Shown here one piece after another: positions 16,628 to 25,252 of a stretch of DNA of 64,000 nt. The notes below the pieces were generated by a model. That model was not told the origin of the DNA. It was given only the letters and a program-made list of their open reading frames with translations, and made no database searches. Where the stretch lies: the NCBI RefSeq assembly GCF_019317285.1, contig NZ_CP079218.1, positions 4,836,001 through 4,900,000 of the forward strand, written 5' to 3'. The translations under genes were made by a program, and so were the position numbers. The stretch comes from Pedobacter sp. D749 (GTDB lineage Bacteria; Bacteroidota; Bacteroidia; Sphingobacteriales; Sphingobacteriaceae). Numbering within the stretch: the stretch's first letter is position 1; every line of letters begins with the position of its first letter.

Positions 16628-18448
16628 TTATAAAGGTAAAGATATTTCGAACGTTGTTCCTTTATCTTTTTCGCTACTTACCTTCACCGTTCCATTTAGT
16701 TTTTTAATAATATCCTGAACATAATTTAAACCCAGACCAAAACCTTTAACATCATGTAGATTACCTGTTGGCACCCTATAAAACTGATCGAAAATCCTTT
16801 TAGACTGCTCTTTGGTCATACCTATTCCTTTATCTGCTATTTCGATAATTAAATTCTTGCCGGCATTGCGGGTCCTAATGGTAATTTCCGGCGTATCACT
16901 ACTATATTTATTCGCATTATCAATTAGGTTATAAATTACATTGGATAGATGCAGCTCATCGCCATATATAACGGCATTTTCTGCATCGGTATGCACATTA
17001 ATAATGGCATTCCTTTTCTGCAGCTGCAATTCCATGCTATCCAACACAATCACAATTAAATCGTTCACATCTACGTCGGTGTTCTCCATTTTAAGCTCAC
17101 CCTTTTCTAAGCGGGCAATACTTAAAACACGTTCGATGTGACTTCCCAGGCGAACATTTTCATCATAAATAATCCCCGCCAAACGTTTTAACCGGGCTTT
17201 ATCTTCTGTCACCTCCGGATCTTTTAAAGCTTCACTGGCAATCATAATAGTAGCCACAGGCGTTTTAAACTCGTGCGTCATATTATTGATGAAATCTGTT
17301 TTCATTTCCGACAGTTTTTTCTGCTTTAAAATAGCATAAAGCGTATAAGAGAAGATAAAAACAAGCACCAGCAACAGGCTAATTGATGAGGCTAGTGTAA
17401 CACTTAGATTAGCTATAATAGCCGAATTTTTATTCGGGAAACTAACGTAGAGCATTCCGGGATCGCGAAAAATATCGTTGCCAAACAAAGGTGTTTTATA
17501 GGTGTTTTCGGGTAAAAACTCTCCTTTAACGTTAGAAGCCGCCATAAAAATGGTCGAATCTTTTCTGGCTAACGAAACCCGGTAAGAAGGCACTAATGAA
17601 ATATTATTGGCAAGGAGCTCTTGCTTTAATAAACGGTCTAAAGAGCTAAAATTAATGCGTTTATAAATTGGCACATTTGTTTCCTGCAGTTCTTTAGACA
17701 CATCCTCAACCATGCTTAACCTTGTATACGAAAAAGTATCTTTGCCCAGCGCTGCTATTTTTAGTTCTAAATGCTTTTTAGCAATCTCATCTTCCCGTTT
17801 AAACTTTTTCTGTAAGTCGCTTGGTATTTTCGGAACATTGGCAAAACCCGGGCTACCATCCCTCGGATCGAAAACCAGGTACCTTAACGTATCGGGCAAA
17901 CTTTGTAAACTTTTAAACTCGAATGCTTTTGGCGGCGTAGAAAAAGGCTTGGTACGCATGCTGTAACCTTTAATAATCAGACTTTTCATGTCCACGAAAG
18001 CATCCATCTGCAGGTCGAGCTTATCGCCGTTTTTCGAGGTTAAAGAACTGTATTCTTTTTCTGAAATTACATCAGGTGCACGGTAAGCGTTACGTATAAT
18101 ACTATCTTGCTGGTTAAGGTAATTTTCGATCTGATTTTCGCGCTCAACCTGGCGAAGCTCAGCCTCCTGTACATATTGCTGTCTTAAATCTTTAATATCA
18201 AGCACACGCTGCCTCGAATCCTGGAGCTGTTTCAGCTTGTTTTCTGCATCTTTGCGGTTGAGGTGATCGGCAACATTTCTACGTTGTATTTTATTAACTA
18301 CCGAAGTTAGCGTTTGATTTACCTGCTCGTCAAAAAGCTGGGATTTTAGTTTATACGATTCCCGGATGTAATACAATTGCATTACAAAAACGCCCAGTAG
18401 CGCTACCGTCATTAAAACCGTAATTAACCAAAAACTTCTTTTCTTCAT
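16628..18448 (-). CDS. Membrane sensor histidine kinase paired with the OmpR-type regulator
   Basis: 606 residues. Two membrane helices (about 7-25 and 355-375) bracket a ~330-residue extracytoplasmic sensor region. Its first part (roughly 40-125) is charged and coiled-coil-like. There is no obvious HAMP domain. The kinase core follows: H-box NMTHEFKTPVATI (His about 392), N-box NVIYNLIDNANKYS, G1 IADKGIGM, F-box DQFYR, G2 GFGLGLNYV. The product is expected to phosphorylate the regulator encoded just downstream. The architecture matches the numerous Bacteroidota kinase/OmpR pairs without a recognised ligand. Confidence 0.93.
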   Translation of the reverse strand: MKKRSFWLITVLMTVALLGVFVMQLYYIRESYKLKSQLFDEQVNQTLTSVVNKIQRRNVADHLNRKDAENKLKQLQDSRQRVLDIKDLRQQYVQEAELRQVERENQIENYLNQQDSIIRNAYRAPDVISEKEYSSLTSKNGDKLDLQMDAFVDMKSLIIKGYSMRTKPFSTPPKAFEFKSLQSLPDTLRYLVFDPRDGSPGFANVPKIPSDLQKKFKREDEIAKKHLELKIAALGKDTFSYTRLSMVEDVSKELQETNVPIYKRINFSSLDRLLKQELLANNISLVPSYRVSLARKDSTIFMAASNVKGEFLPENTYKTPLFGNDIFRDPGMLYVSFPNKNSAIIANLSVTLASSISLLLVLVFIFSYTLYAILKQKKLSEMKTDFINNMTHEFKTPVATIMIASEALKDPEVTEDKARLKRLAGIIYDENVRLGSHIERVLSIARLEKGELKMENTDVDVNDLIVIVLDSMELQLQKRNAIINVHTDAENAVIYGDELHLSNVIYNLIDNANKYSSDTPEITIRTRNAGKNLIIEIADKGIGMTKEQSKRIFDQFYRVPTGNLHDVKGFGLGLNYVQDIIKKLNGTVKVSSEKDKGTTFEISLPL

Positions 18449-18577
18449 GAACTGGATTGGTTTTTAAACTAAAAAAACCCGGGCATAATCTTCTTAAATC
18501 TAAATAGATATCAAAAATACTGAATAGCTAAGCCAAGTGTTTGTTTTTAACATATTTTAACAGCGCGAAGCATTGGG

Positions 18578-18653
18578 AGACTTCCGAAGTTTGGTGGTTG
18601 CCTTAGACTTCCGAAGTTTACCCGGCCTGAGCCACACCAAACTTCGGAAGTCT
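18578..18653. repeat. REP-like element with the ACTTCCGAAGT core
   Basis: AGACTTCCGAAGTTTGG (18578-18594) is perfectly complementary in inverted orientation to CCAAACTTCGGAAGTCT (18637-18653). A second direct copy, AGACTTCCGAAGTTT, lies at 18605-18619, so either left arm can pair with the right arm. The core matches the RAYT-flanking hairpins at 1.8 and 2.5 kb and the element at 60.9 kb. Confidence 0.82.
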
Positions 18654-18662
18654 GGCATGGGC

Positions 18663-18692
18663 AAAAAAAATGCCGAGGCTAGGCCTCGGCAT
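18663..18692 (-). terminator. Terminator of the DUF3127 gene
   Basis: Perfect 10-bp GC-rich stem (ATGCCGAGGC at 18670-18679 with 18683-18692), loop of 3 nt, and eight T on the minus strand. It lies 36 nt after the stop of the DUF3127 gene. Confidence 0.92.
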
Positions 18693-18727
18693 GGTTCAAA
18701 ATTGTTTGCTTAAAAAAGACTCTTTAT

Positions 18728-19093
18728 TTAGAAAGGCAAATCATCATCTTCACCTGGCGCATTGCTTACATCAACCGGAGCTGCATAAGCTGGCGTAGCT
18801 GCCGGAGCACCTGCTGCAACTGCATTGATACGCCAAATAACCAAACTGTTAAAATATGATGTTTTACCCGCTTTATCTGTCCAGGGGCGACCACGTAAAT
18901 TAAAGAAAACCTCAACCTCATCTCCTGCCTTAAATGTATCTAATAATGCAGTTTTATCTTGTAAAGCCTCAAAACGAATATATTCTGGGTATGTTGGATT
19001 TTCTGCGTATTCTACTATTAAATCACGTTTTTTAAACGTTTCACTTACTTGTTGTGTGGCACCTACTTCGTGTACTTTTCCTTTAATTTCCAT
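18728..19093 (-). CDS. DUF3127 protein with an SSB-like acidic tail
   Basis: 121 residues. The body (1-90: MEIKGKVHEVGATQQVSETFKKRDLIVEY.., AGDEVEVFFNLRGRPWTDKAGKTSYFNSLVIWRI) matches DUF3127, a small Bacteroidota family predicted to adopt an OB-like fold. An Ala/Pro-rich linker leads to the C-terminus GEDDDLPF. This closely resembles the DDDIPF tip by which single-stranded DNA-binding proteins recruit DNA-repair and replication partners. A role on nucleic acid is therefore a reasonable inference but is not shown. The gene is divergent from the THUMP methyltransferase and has its own strong terminator. Confidence 0.88.
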   Translation of the reverse strand: MEIKGKVHEVGATQQVSETFKKRDLIVEYAENPTYPEYIRFEALQDKTALLDTFKAGDEVEVFFNLRGRPWTDKAGKTSYFNSLVIWRINAVAAGAPAATPAYAAPVDVSNAPGEDDDLPF

Positions 19094-19161
19094 AACTAAT
19101 ACTACTTAATGTACTATAAACATCAAATCTCTATAATTTTATTGATAACTTCGCATATATT

Positions 19162-20343
19162 ATGATGCAAGTTTTCCACAATAAAAGCAAGGTAATTATT
19201 ACCTGCAACAAGCGCCTTTCGCCTTATTTACAAGAAGAAGTTACAGCTTTAGGTTATACCATCGAGCGGTCTTTTGCTACGGGTGTTGAGCTCAACATCA
19301 CCCTTACAGAGTGTATTAAGCTAAATTTAAACTTACGCTGCGCCAGTCAGATTCTATATGCTATAAAAAGTTTCAAAGCCATTACACCAGATGATTTATA
19401 TAAAGAAATTGCAGCAATTGAGTGGGAAGAACTGATTGATTTTTCGGGTTACTTCTCCGTAACCTCAAATGTTGATAACCCAAATATTACTACGCCGCTT
19501 TTTGCAAACTTAAAAGTAAAGGATGCCATTGTAGACCGTATGAAAGAGAAAAAAGGCATCCGCCCTAACTCCGGATCGGACGCAAACAAAGCAGTAGTGC
19601 ATTTATACTGGAAAGATGCCGATGCGGATGTTTTTATGGATACTTCTGGCGAAACGCTGGCCAAACACGGTTACCGGAAAATTCCAGGAAAGGCACCTAT
19701 GTTAGAGGCCTTGGCAGCTGGGGTTATTTTAGCAACCAACTGGGATAAAAAATCGCCATTTATTAATCCTATGTGCGGCTCAGGAACATTAGCTATTGAA
19801 GCAGCCCTTATTGCCACCAACCGTGCCCCGGGATTATATCGCATGAATTATGGTTTTATGCATATATTAGGTTATAACGAAGAAGATTTTTTCGCTGAGC
19901 GCAGAATTTTAAAAGACCAGGTAATTAAAAATATTGATCTTAAAATTATAGCTTCCGATTTGTCGGAAGATGCGGTTGAAGTAACCCGTAGAAATGCTAA
20001 AACCGCAGGTGTTGATACTTTAATTGAATTTGAAGTTTGCGATTTTGAATTAACACCCGTTCCTGAAGACGGCAAAGGTGTTGTTGTTTTCAACCCTGAA
20101 TATGGCGAACGCTTAGGTGTACACAGCAAGCTGGAATTGACGTATAAACGCATGGGCGATTTTATGAAAACGAAATGTAAAGGTTATTCGGGATATATTT
20201 TCACCGGAAATCCTGACCTTGCAAAGAAAATTGGATTAAAAGCTGCTAAAAAAGTAGAATTTTATAATGGTAAACTAGACTGTCGTTTACTAGAGTATGA
20301 ATTATATGATGGCTCTCGCCGGACGCCACTAATTGAGGCCTAG
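19162..20343 (+). CDS. THUMP-domain class I rRNA methyltransferase (RlmL N-terminal-half type)
   Basis: 393 residues. The N-terminal ferredoxin-like/THUMP region (about 1-150) includes KVIITCNKRLSPYLQEEV and IRPNSGSDANKAVVHLYW. It is followed by a Rossmann methyltransferase domain with PFINPMCGSGTLAIEAALIA (SAM motif) and IIASDLSEDAVEVTRRNAKTAGVD. The catalytic motif is NPEY (residues 311-314, VVFNPEYGERLG) rather than the canonical NPPY. By family it methylates 23S rRNA guanine N2 (the m2G2445 activity of RlmL). It lacks the C-terminal RlmK half, which is usual outside gammaproteobacteria. Confidence 0.9.
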   Translation: MMQVFHNKSKVIITCNKRLSPYLQEEVTALGYTIERSFATGVELNITLTECIKLNLNLRCASQILYAIKSFKAITPDDLYKEIAAIEWEELIDFSGYFSVTSNVDNPNITTPLFANLKVKDAIVDRMKEKKGIRPNSGSDANKAVVHLYWKDADADVFMDTSGETLAKHGYRKIPGKAPMLEALAAGVILATNWDKKSPFINPMCGSGTLAIEAALIATNRAPGLYRMNYGFMHILGYNEEDFFAERRILKDQVIKNIDLKIIASDLSEDAVEVTRRNAKTAGVDTLIEFEVCDFELTPVPEDGKGVVVFNPEYGERLGVHSKLELTYKRMGDFMKTKCKGYSGYIFTGNPDLAKKIGLKAAKKVEFYNGKLDCRLLEYELYDGSRRTPLIEA

Positions 20344-20410
20344 TCTTTTTGATTGAAAATTAATATATTACACTCTCTTACGTACCATAACGTAAAAATT
20401 TTGAAAAAAT

Positions 20411-20905
20411 ATGGAATTTGATGACATGGATCATATGCCCGAATGGGAGCATTTTAGCCGATTTGGCCGGGATGATGAAGATGAAGAAAACCTATCAAGT
20501 GTTGATGCCGAAAAGGTTAGGCTGAAAGTAACCAGGGCTAAAAGTCTTTATAACCAGGCAAGAGCCGTGTACAAATATGCCGCCCTGTTCTGCGAAACAC
20601 TGGAGGGAGAGATGGCCGAAATGACAGCCAACTTAATTATGCAGAATGCACTGATGCTTTGCCCTAAAATTGTTGGAGCAGAGGGTGCAGATATGTATAT
20701 TTTGAGAATGGAAAATGCTTCTATTATCCGAACCAACTGTCGTGAATTAGAAACCCAGGTAAGAGCGGCAGATATGTTCGAAATCTGCACTCCGGAATAT
20801 AAAGACATTGTTTTAGACGAAATTGAAAAATTTCGTCTACTCTTTATCGAATGGGTTAAACATTTCGAAAAAGATGAGTTTGAAGATGACTGGGGGTTAT
20901 ATTAA
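20411..20905 (+). CDS. Conserved acidic helical protein of unknown function
   Basis: 164 residues, highly acidic at both ends (MEFDDMDHMPEWEHF.. and KDEFEDDWGLY). The central part (about 35-150) is helical and contains KVTRAKSLYNQARAVYKYAALFCETLEGEMAEMTANLIMQNALMLCPKIVGAEGADMYILRMENASIIR. No membrane segment, signal peptide or catalytic motif is visible. I do not recognise the family. It starts 67 nt after the methyltransferase gene on the same strand and may be cotranscribed with it. Confidence 0.75.
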   Translation: MEFDDMDHMPEWEHFSRFGRDDEDEENLSSVDAEKVRLKVTRAKSLYNQARAVYKYAALFCETLEGEMAEMTANLIMQNALMLCPKIVGAEGADMYILRMENASIIRTNCRELETQVRAADMFEICTPEYKDIVLDEIEKFRLLFIEWVKHFEKDEFEDDWGLY

Positions 20906-21205
20906 CCTTTGCAGTTAATTTCTTACCCCAATCTTTTCTCTGGCAATTTTGTCCGTAACTAACACATATCTTTAAATATCCCGCATCGCTCCCATTCCCT
21001 TTCATCTCTCTAAAAAAATCACTTTAACAACCTTCCGATCAACAAAAACAAAACGCCTAAACATTTTATGCCGTTTTTTGTTATCATATTTAGTTGTCTT
21101 TCCCGGTTCGTATAATTCTTAATAGTGCTAAAAATTTACATTTTTAAAATCTATAGGAATAAAAGTTTCGTACGTAATAAAAAACATTAAAAATTTATCC
21201 CTTTT
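20906..21205. other. 300-bp gene-free leader of the XRE gene
   Basis: AT-rich and without a supported reading frame, hairpin terminator or repeat family. The long untranslated stretch could hold the promoter of the downstream regulator, but I see no clean TAnnTTTG element close to its start. Confidence 0.5.
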
Positions 21206-21487
21206 ATGGAAAATGTATTGGCTTTAAAGACAAAAAATGTTGCCGGGAATATCAGAAAAATTAGAGAATACAGAGACTATACTCAGGATTATCTCGCGGC
21301 GAAATTAAAAATTTCTCAAAATGCATACAGCAAGATTGAGTTGGGCTATAGTAAACTTACTATCGACCGTTTATTTCAAATCGCAGCAATTTTAGAAGTT
21401 GAAGTCTCTCATTTATTGACCCTCAACCACAATGATTTAATTAAAATTATTGCTGATGACGAACGCAGAACAACGGCCGTGGGTTAA
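21206..21487 (+). CDS. Small XRE-family helix-turn-helix regulator
   Basis: 93 residues. About residues 13-70 (NVAGNIRKIREYRDYTQDYLAAKLKISQNAYSKIELGYSKLTIDRLFQIAAILEVEVSHLL) form a complete Cro/C1-type five-helix domain, with recognition helix around SQNAYSKIE. There is no sensor or oligomerisation domain beyond a short polar tail. Proteins of this size and type are frequent in Bacteroidota outside prophages. Its neighbours are housekeeping genes, so I see no phage or toxin-antitoxin context. Confidence 0.88.
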   Translation: MENVLALKTKNVAGNIRKIREYRDYTQDYLAAKLKISQNAYSKIELGYSKLTIDRLFQIAAILEVEVSHLLTLNHNDLIKIIADDERRTTAVG

Positions 21488-21536
21488 TTCCCGGTCGTTG
21501 TTGATATCATTTCTTTTACCCTGCAAATAATTCCAA

Positions 21537-21544
21537 TACCTTTG
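21537..21544 (+). promoter_or_regulatory. Candidate Bacteroidota -7 element upstream of the HD hydrolase gene
   Basis: TACCTTTG fits the TAnnTTTG consensus and lies 16 nt before the ATG at 21561. The -33 region, TTTT at 21514-21517, is only a weak match. Confidence 0.45.
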
Positions 21545-21560
21545 GGATAAATTTAGAACT

Positions 21561-22205
21561 ATGCAGGCTACCATCCAAAAAACCATCGATTTTGTTCAGA
21601 AAACACTTGCCAATGCCGAAGCAGGGCATGATTGGTTCCATATCGAACGTGTTTTTAAAACGGCTCAAACCATTAATCAACAAGAAAATGGTGATGAACT
21701 CGTGGTAGCCTTTGCCGCATTGCTACACGATATTGCTGATCCTAAATTCAATAACGGTGATGAAGAACTGGGACCAAACATGGCTGCTTCATTTTTAGCA
21801 TCAATTGCTGTTGAAACTGAGGTTATTGCGCATGTTAAGTTAATTATACAGAACATGTCGTTCAAAAATAGTTTTGATGGTTCAGGTTTTACTTCAAAAG
21901 AAATGCAAATTGTACAGGATGCGGATCGTTTAGATGCTATTGGAGCTATTGGAATTGCCAGGGCATTTACCTATGGAGGATTCAAAAACAGGGTGCTTTA
22001 TGATCCGGCTATTTTACCGGAAGTGCACCTTAACAAAGAAAGTTATAAAAATACAACTGCCCCTACGATTAATCATTTTTACGAAAAACTACTCCTGTTG
22101 AAAGACATGATGAATACAGAAGCTGGAAAAACAATAGCAATAGAAAGGCACAATTTTATGCTGCTCTACCTGGAACATTTTTATAAAGAATGGGAAGGCA
22201 AATAA
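21561..22205 (+). CDS. HD-domain phosphohydrolase (YedJ/YpgQ-like)
   Basis: 214 residues. Metal-binding residues of the HD superfamily are visible: His27 in GHDWFHIERV, His56-Asp57 in AALLHDIADPKF, and Asp122 in VQDADRLDAIGAIGIARAFTYGG. The last motif is characteristic of the YedJ/YpgQ subgroup, of which YpgQ has been reported to act as a (deoxy)nucleotide pyrophosphohydrolase. The substrate here is unknown. The protein is soluble and of normal length for the subgroup. Confidence 0.9.
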   Translation: MQATIQKTIDFVQKTLANAEAGHDWFHIERVFKTAQTINQQENGDELVVAFAALLHDIADPKFNNGDEELGPNMAASFLASIAVETEVIAHVKLIIQNMSFKNSFDGSGFTSKEMQIVQDADRLDAIGAIGIARAFTYGGFKNRVLYDPAILPEVHLNKESYKNTTAPTINHFYEKLLLLKDMMNTEAGKTIAIERHNFMLLYLEHFYKEWEGK

Positions 22206-22392
22206 CTCACAGCAAGACTATTTAAAACCCAGATCTTTGTAGCTGGCGGAAAAGGCATAACTTTTAAAAAAAAATCTTTTTTAAACCACTGGACGAAATT
22301 AATCTTTGGCATCAGCCCTTGCTGGACAGAAAGTTGATTATTTGAACAGTTTAATACGATTATTCCAAAATCGAATAGATTAAACAAATCAA

Positions 22393-22426
22393 TTTGCTAA
22401 TATTTTTAGTTATTAAACTATCTTTG
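22393..22426 (+). promoter_or_regulatory. Candidate Bacteroidota promoter of the radical-SAM gene
   Basis: TTTG at 22393-22396 and TATCTTTG at 22419-22426, separated by 22 nt, match the -33 TTTG / -7 TAnnTTTG pattern. The start codon at 22444 is 17 nt downstream, consistent with a short leader. Confidence 0.6.
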
Positions 22427-22443
22427 TTAGCAAACACTACCCT

Positions 22444-23700
22444 ATGTCTGATCGCATTCGTGAAAAATTAAATATTCTTGCTGACGCCGCTAAATACGAT
22501 GTTTCTTGTTCATCAAGTGGCGGCACGAGAAAGAATGATACAAAAGGGCTTGGCAATAGTCATACCTCTGGCATTTGCCATACCTATACAGAAGATGGCA
22601 GATGCGTTTCTTTACTAAAGATCCTGCTAACCAATCATTGTATTTACGATTGTTTGTTCTGTGTTTCACGGAAAAGTAATGATATAAAACGTGCAGCCTT
22701 TACAGTAGATGAAGTGGTAGAACTCACCATGAATTTTTATCGACGGAACTATATCGAGGGATTGTTTTTAAGTTCAGGGATTTTTAAAAATGCCGATTTT
22801 ACCATGGAACGTTTACTCCTGGTGGTAAAAAAATTGCGTTTGGAACAAAATTACAATGGTTATATCCATTTAAAAACTATTCCGGGAGCCAGCGATGAAT
22901 TAATAAAAGAAGCTGGCTTGTATGCCGACCGAATGAGTATCAATTTAGAGATGCCTACCGAGGCCGGATTAAAGCTTTTGGCGCCAGAGAAAAACCATGC
23001 AGATGTAATTAAACCACTTGGGTTTGTACAGCAACAGATTACGCAGTTTACCGCAGATAAAAAACTGATTAAACATGTACCCAAATTTGTACCGGCAGGC
23101 CAAAGTACCCAAATGGTAATTGGTGCTACACCCGAAAGCGATAAGGATATTATGTACACGGCCAATGCTTTTTATAAAAACTTTGCACTAAAGAGGGTGT
23201 ATTATTCGGGCTATGTACCCATTAGTAACGATAGCCGTATGCCGGTTTTAGGCACACAGCCACCGCTGTTAAGGGAAAACCGCTTGTACCAAACCGACTG
23301 GCTGATGCGGTTTTATGGCTTTAAAGTACAGGAAATTTTAAACGACGCCAATCCAAACCTTGATATTGATATTGATCCAAAGTTAAGCTGGGCGATTAGA
23401 AATATGCAACATTTCCCTGTCGATATTAATACAGCTGATTATAAAATGATTCTCCGGATACCGGGAATTGGCGTAATGTCGGCCAAAAAAATTGTGCAGG
23501 CCAGAAAATTCGGAAAACTCAGGATTGATCAGTTAAAGAAAATCGGGGTGGCTTATAACCGGGCCAAACATTTTATTGTTTGCCTGGACAGTCCCTATCA
23601 ACTTAAAGATTATCAGGGGACTCAGATTAAAGCTTTTATTTTGGCCGAAAGCCAAAGCAAATATTTAAAAACAGATAGCAACCAGATACTTTTGTTTTAA
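22444..23700 (+). CDS. Putative DNA modification/repair radical-SAM protein (TIGR03916-like)
   Basis: 418 residues. The radical-SAM 4Fe-4S motif is Cys66-x3-Cys70-x2-Cys73 (NHCIYDCLFCVSRKS). The N-terminal block YDVSCSSSGGTRKNDTKG..GICHTYTEDGRCVSLLKILLTN is characteristic of the family annotated as a putative DNA modification/repair protein. The C-terminal part contains a helix-hairpin-helix motif (about 348-390, DINTADYKMILRIPGIGVMSAKKIVQARKFG) suited to non-specific DNA binding. It is followed after a palindrome-containing 124-nt gap by its usual genomic partner. The reaction is not established for the family. Confidence 0.92.
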   Translation: MSDRIREKLNILADAAKYDVSCSSSGGTRKNDTKGLGNSHTSGICHTYTEDGRCVSLLKILLTNHCIYDCLFCVSRKSNDIKRAAFTVDEVVELTMNFYRRNYIEGLFLSSGIFKNADFTMERLLLVVKKLRLEQNYNGYIHLKTIPGASDELIKEAGLYADRMSINLEMPTEAGLKLLAPEKNHADVIKPLGFVQQQITQFTADKKLIKHVPKFVPAGQSTQMVIGATPESDKDIMYTANAFYKNFALKRVYYSGYVPISNDSRMPVLGTQPPLLRENRLYQTDWLMRFYGFKVQEILNDANPNLDIDIDPKLSWAIRNMQHFPVDINTADYKMILRIPGIGVMSAKKIVQARKFGKLRIDQLKKIGVAYNRAKHFIVCLDSPYQLKDYQGTQIKAFILAESQSKYLKTDSNQILLF

Positions 23701-23725
23701 AAGCACTGTCGTTTAAGGAGACGCG

Positions 23726-23790
23726 TCATTCCCAACTTGATTGGGAATCTTGAAGCTATTGCATTAAGATTCCCGCCTGCGCGGGAATGA
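23726..23790. repeat. ATTCCC palindrome element between the radical-SAM pair
   Basis: Hairpin ATTCCCAA (23728-23735)/TTGGGAAT (23741-23748) followed by ATTCCCGC (23769-23776)/GCGGGAAT (23781-23788). The outer TCATTCCC and GGGAATGA can also pair, giving a cruciform-like fold. A related element lies at 38332-38447. Confidence 0.78.
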
Positions 23791-23824
23791 AGACCAATAT
23801 AAAAACCTGTCAATATAATATATT

Positions 23825-24589
23825 ATGACCTACATTTTCGATGGTTCACTTCCAGGGCTTCTAACTGCCGCTTTTGAATGGTTTGAGCGCAAGCCTGGCA
23901 AAGTGATGCTCAAATCAACCGAAATGTTTCAGCCGGAAGCTTTTGCAGAAAGTTTTACCATTATTACTGATGCAGAAAAAGCAGACCGGGTTTGGGCAGG
24001 ATTGGAAAAGAAACTGAGAAAGGATTGGCTCCGTAAATTTTATTGCAGTTATTTATCAGAAATCCCTGAAGCTTACAATCACCTTTTTCAGTTTGCCTTA
24101 TATATTTTTCAAAATCAGTTAGGCGCCGAAAATAATTATGGCAACGAACATGTAATTGCCTTAGCTAAATATGCCAAAAGTGTAGAGCGGGAAAAACACA
24201 GGATGGAGGCATTTATCCGCTTTCAAAAAACGGGCGATGGAATATTTTATGCCAGTATCGATCCTGATTTTAATGTTTTACCTTTAATATCCAATCATTT
24301 TAAAAACCGGTATGCCGATCAGCAATGGGTAATTTATGATTTAAAACGGAAGTATGGCCTACACTATAATTTAACCACTGTTGAAGAAATCACAATTAGT
24401 TTTACCAACGGTATAAATAAACAAAACCCGCCATCAATTTTAATGGATGAAGGCGAAGCTTTATATGCAACGCTTTGGAAAGACTATTTTAAAAGTGCAA
24501 ATATTGTAGCCCGCAAAAACACCAAATTGCATGTGCAGCATGTACCCAAAAGGTATTGGAAATACTTGACAGAAAAAGCACCGGTTTAG
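23825..24589 (+). CDS. TIGR03915/DUF4130-like DNA metabolism protein
   Basis: 254 residues, soluble. The N-terminus MTYIFDGSLPGLLTAAFEWFERKPG, the central AKYAKSVEREKHRMEAFIRFQKTGDGIFYASIDPDFNVLPLISNHFKNRYADQQWVIYDLKRKYGLHYN and the C-terminal HVQHVPKRYWKYLTEK fit the family annotated as a probable DNA metabolism protein. It is nearly always encoded next to the radical-SAM protein found immediately upstream here. In some bacteria it is fused to a uracil-DNA-glycosylase domain; no such domain is present in this copy. Biochemical function is unknown. Confidence 0.88.
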   Translation: MTYIFDGSLPGLLTAAFEWFERKPGKVMLKSTEMFQPEAFAESFTIITDAEKADRVWAGLEKKLRKDWLRKFYCSYLSEIPEAYNHLFQFALYIFQNQLGAENNYGNEHVIALAKYAKSVEREKHRMEAFIRFQKTGDGIFYASIDPDFNVLPLISNHFKNRYADQQWVIYDLKRKYGLHYNLTTVEEITISFTNGINKQNPPSILMDEGEALYATLWKDYFKSANIVARKNTKLHVQHVPKRYWKYLTEKAPV

Positions 24590-24652
24590 CGAACAAGAGT
24601 TGACAACTTTAATAGCATACCAGGCTAGTAAGTTGTCCACTCTGAATATACA

Positions 24653-24660
24653 TAAGTTTG
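24653..24660 (+). promoter_or_regulatory. Possible -7 element in the groES leader
   Basis: TAAGTTTG fits TAnnTTTG, with TTG at 24633-24635, 17 nt upstream. It would give a leader of about 160 nt. An 8-bp inverted repeat (GACAACTT 24602-24609 / AAGTTGTC 24630-24637) overlaps the -33 region. No CIRCE element is present, so regulation is not HrcA-like. Confidence 0.35.
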
Positions 24661-24827
24661 CTAAAAAAAACGAAAACTTACTGCCATGCTGACACCCGCA
24701 TTCTCCATTAGTGTGAAAAGATTGACAGTTTGGTGAAAATTTGTCCCTCCAAACCACTTGGCATAAAAAGTGTTAAATGTATGCATAGTTAAAAAACTTA
24801 AAATCAAAATAAAAAATAATAGAAGTT

Positions 24828-25118
24828 ATGGCGTTAAACCTTAAACCAATTGCTGGCAGTTCGAACAGAGTAATCGTTGAACCGGCTGCGGCAGAAGAAA
24901 AAACTGCATCAGGTTTGTATATCCCTGATACTGCAAAAGAAAAACCATCTAAAGGAACTGTAGTATCTGTTTCTGAAGAAGATTCTGAAGGTAAAAAAGC
25001 GAGTGTAAAAGTTGGCGATGTTGTAATTTATGGTAAATACGGCGGTACTGAGTTCCCTTACGAAGGTAAAGATTACCTGATTATGCGCGAAACTGATATT
25101 TACGCTGTTGTTGGGTAA
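24828..25118 (+). CDS. groES: Co-chaperonin GroES
   Basis: 96 residues of the Cpn10 family. It contains the N-terminal IAGSSNRVIVEPAAAEEKTASGLYIPDTAKEKPSKGTVVSV, including the mobile-loop region TASGLYIPDTA that docks on GroEL. The C-terminal GDVVIYGKYGGTEFPYEGKDYLIMRETDIYAVVG is also typical. The heptamer caps GroEL and assists folding in the cytoplasm. It is followed by groEL after 134 nt on the same strand, the standard order. Confidence 0.98.
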   Translation: MALNLKPIAGSSNRVIVEPAAAEEKTASGLYIPDTAKEKPSKGTVVSVSEEDSEGKKASVKVGDVVIYGKYGGTEFPYEGKDYLIMRETDIYAVVG

Positions 25119-25252
25119 TAATTTAGGATTGAATGACTGAATTTATAATGAGAGAATTCAGCATTAAATCAACAAATAAAATAATAATGTTAGAATGAAA
25201 AGAATATAAATTCAATCATTCTCTCATACAATCATTCAAAATTTAAAAAATA

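Noticed and set aside
21206..21487. Antitoxin of a toxin-antitoxin pair
   Set aside because: No small toxin-like gene adjoins the XRE gene; its neighbours are a conserved acidic protein and an HD hydrolase with their own spacing.
24600..24827. CIRCE element or sigma-54 promoter upstream of groES
   Set aside because: No TTAGCACTC inverted repeat is present. TGGCAT at 24767-24772 lacks a correctly spaced TTGC box.
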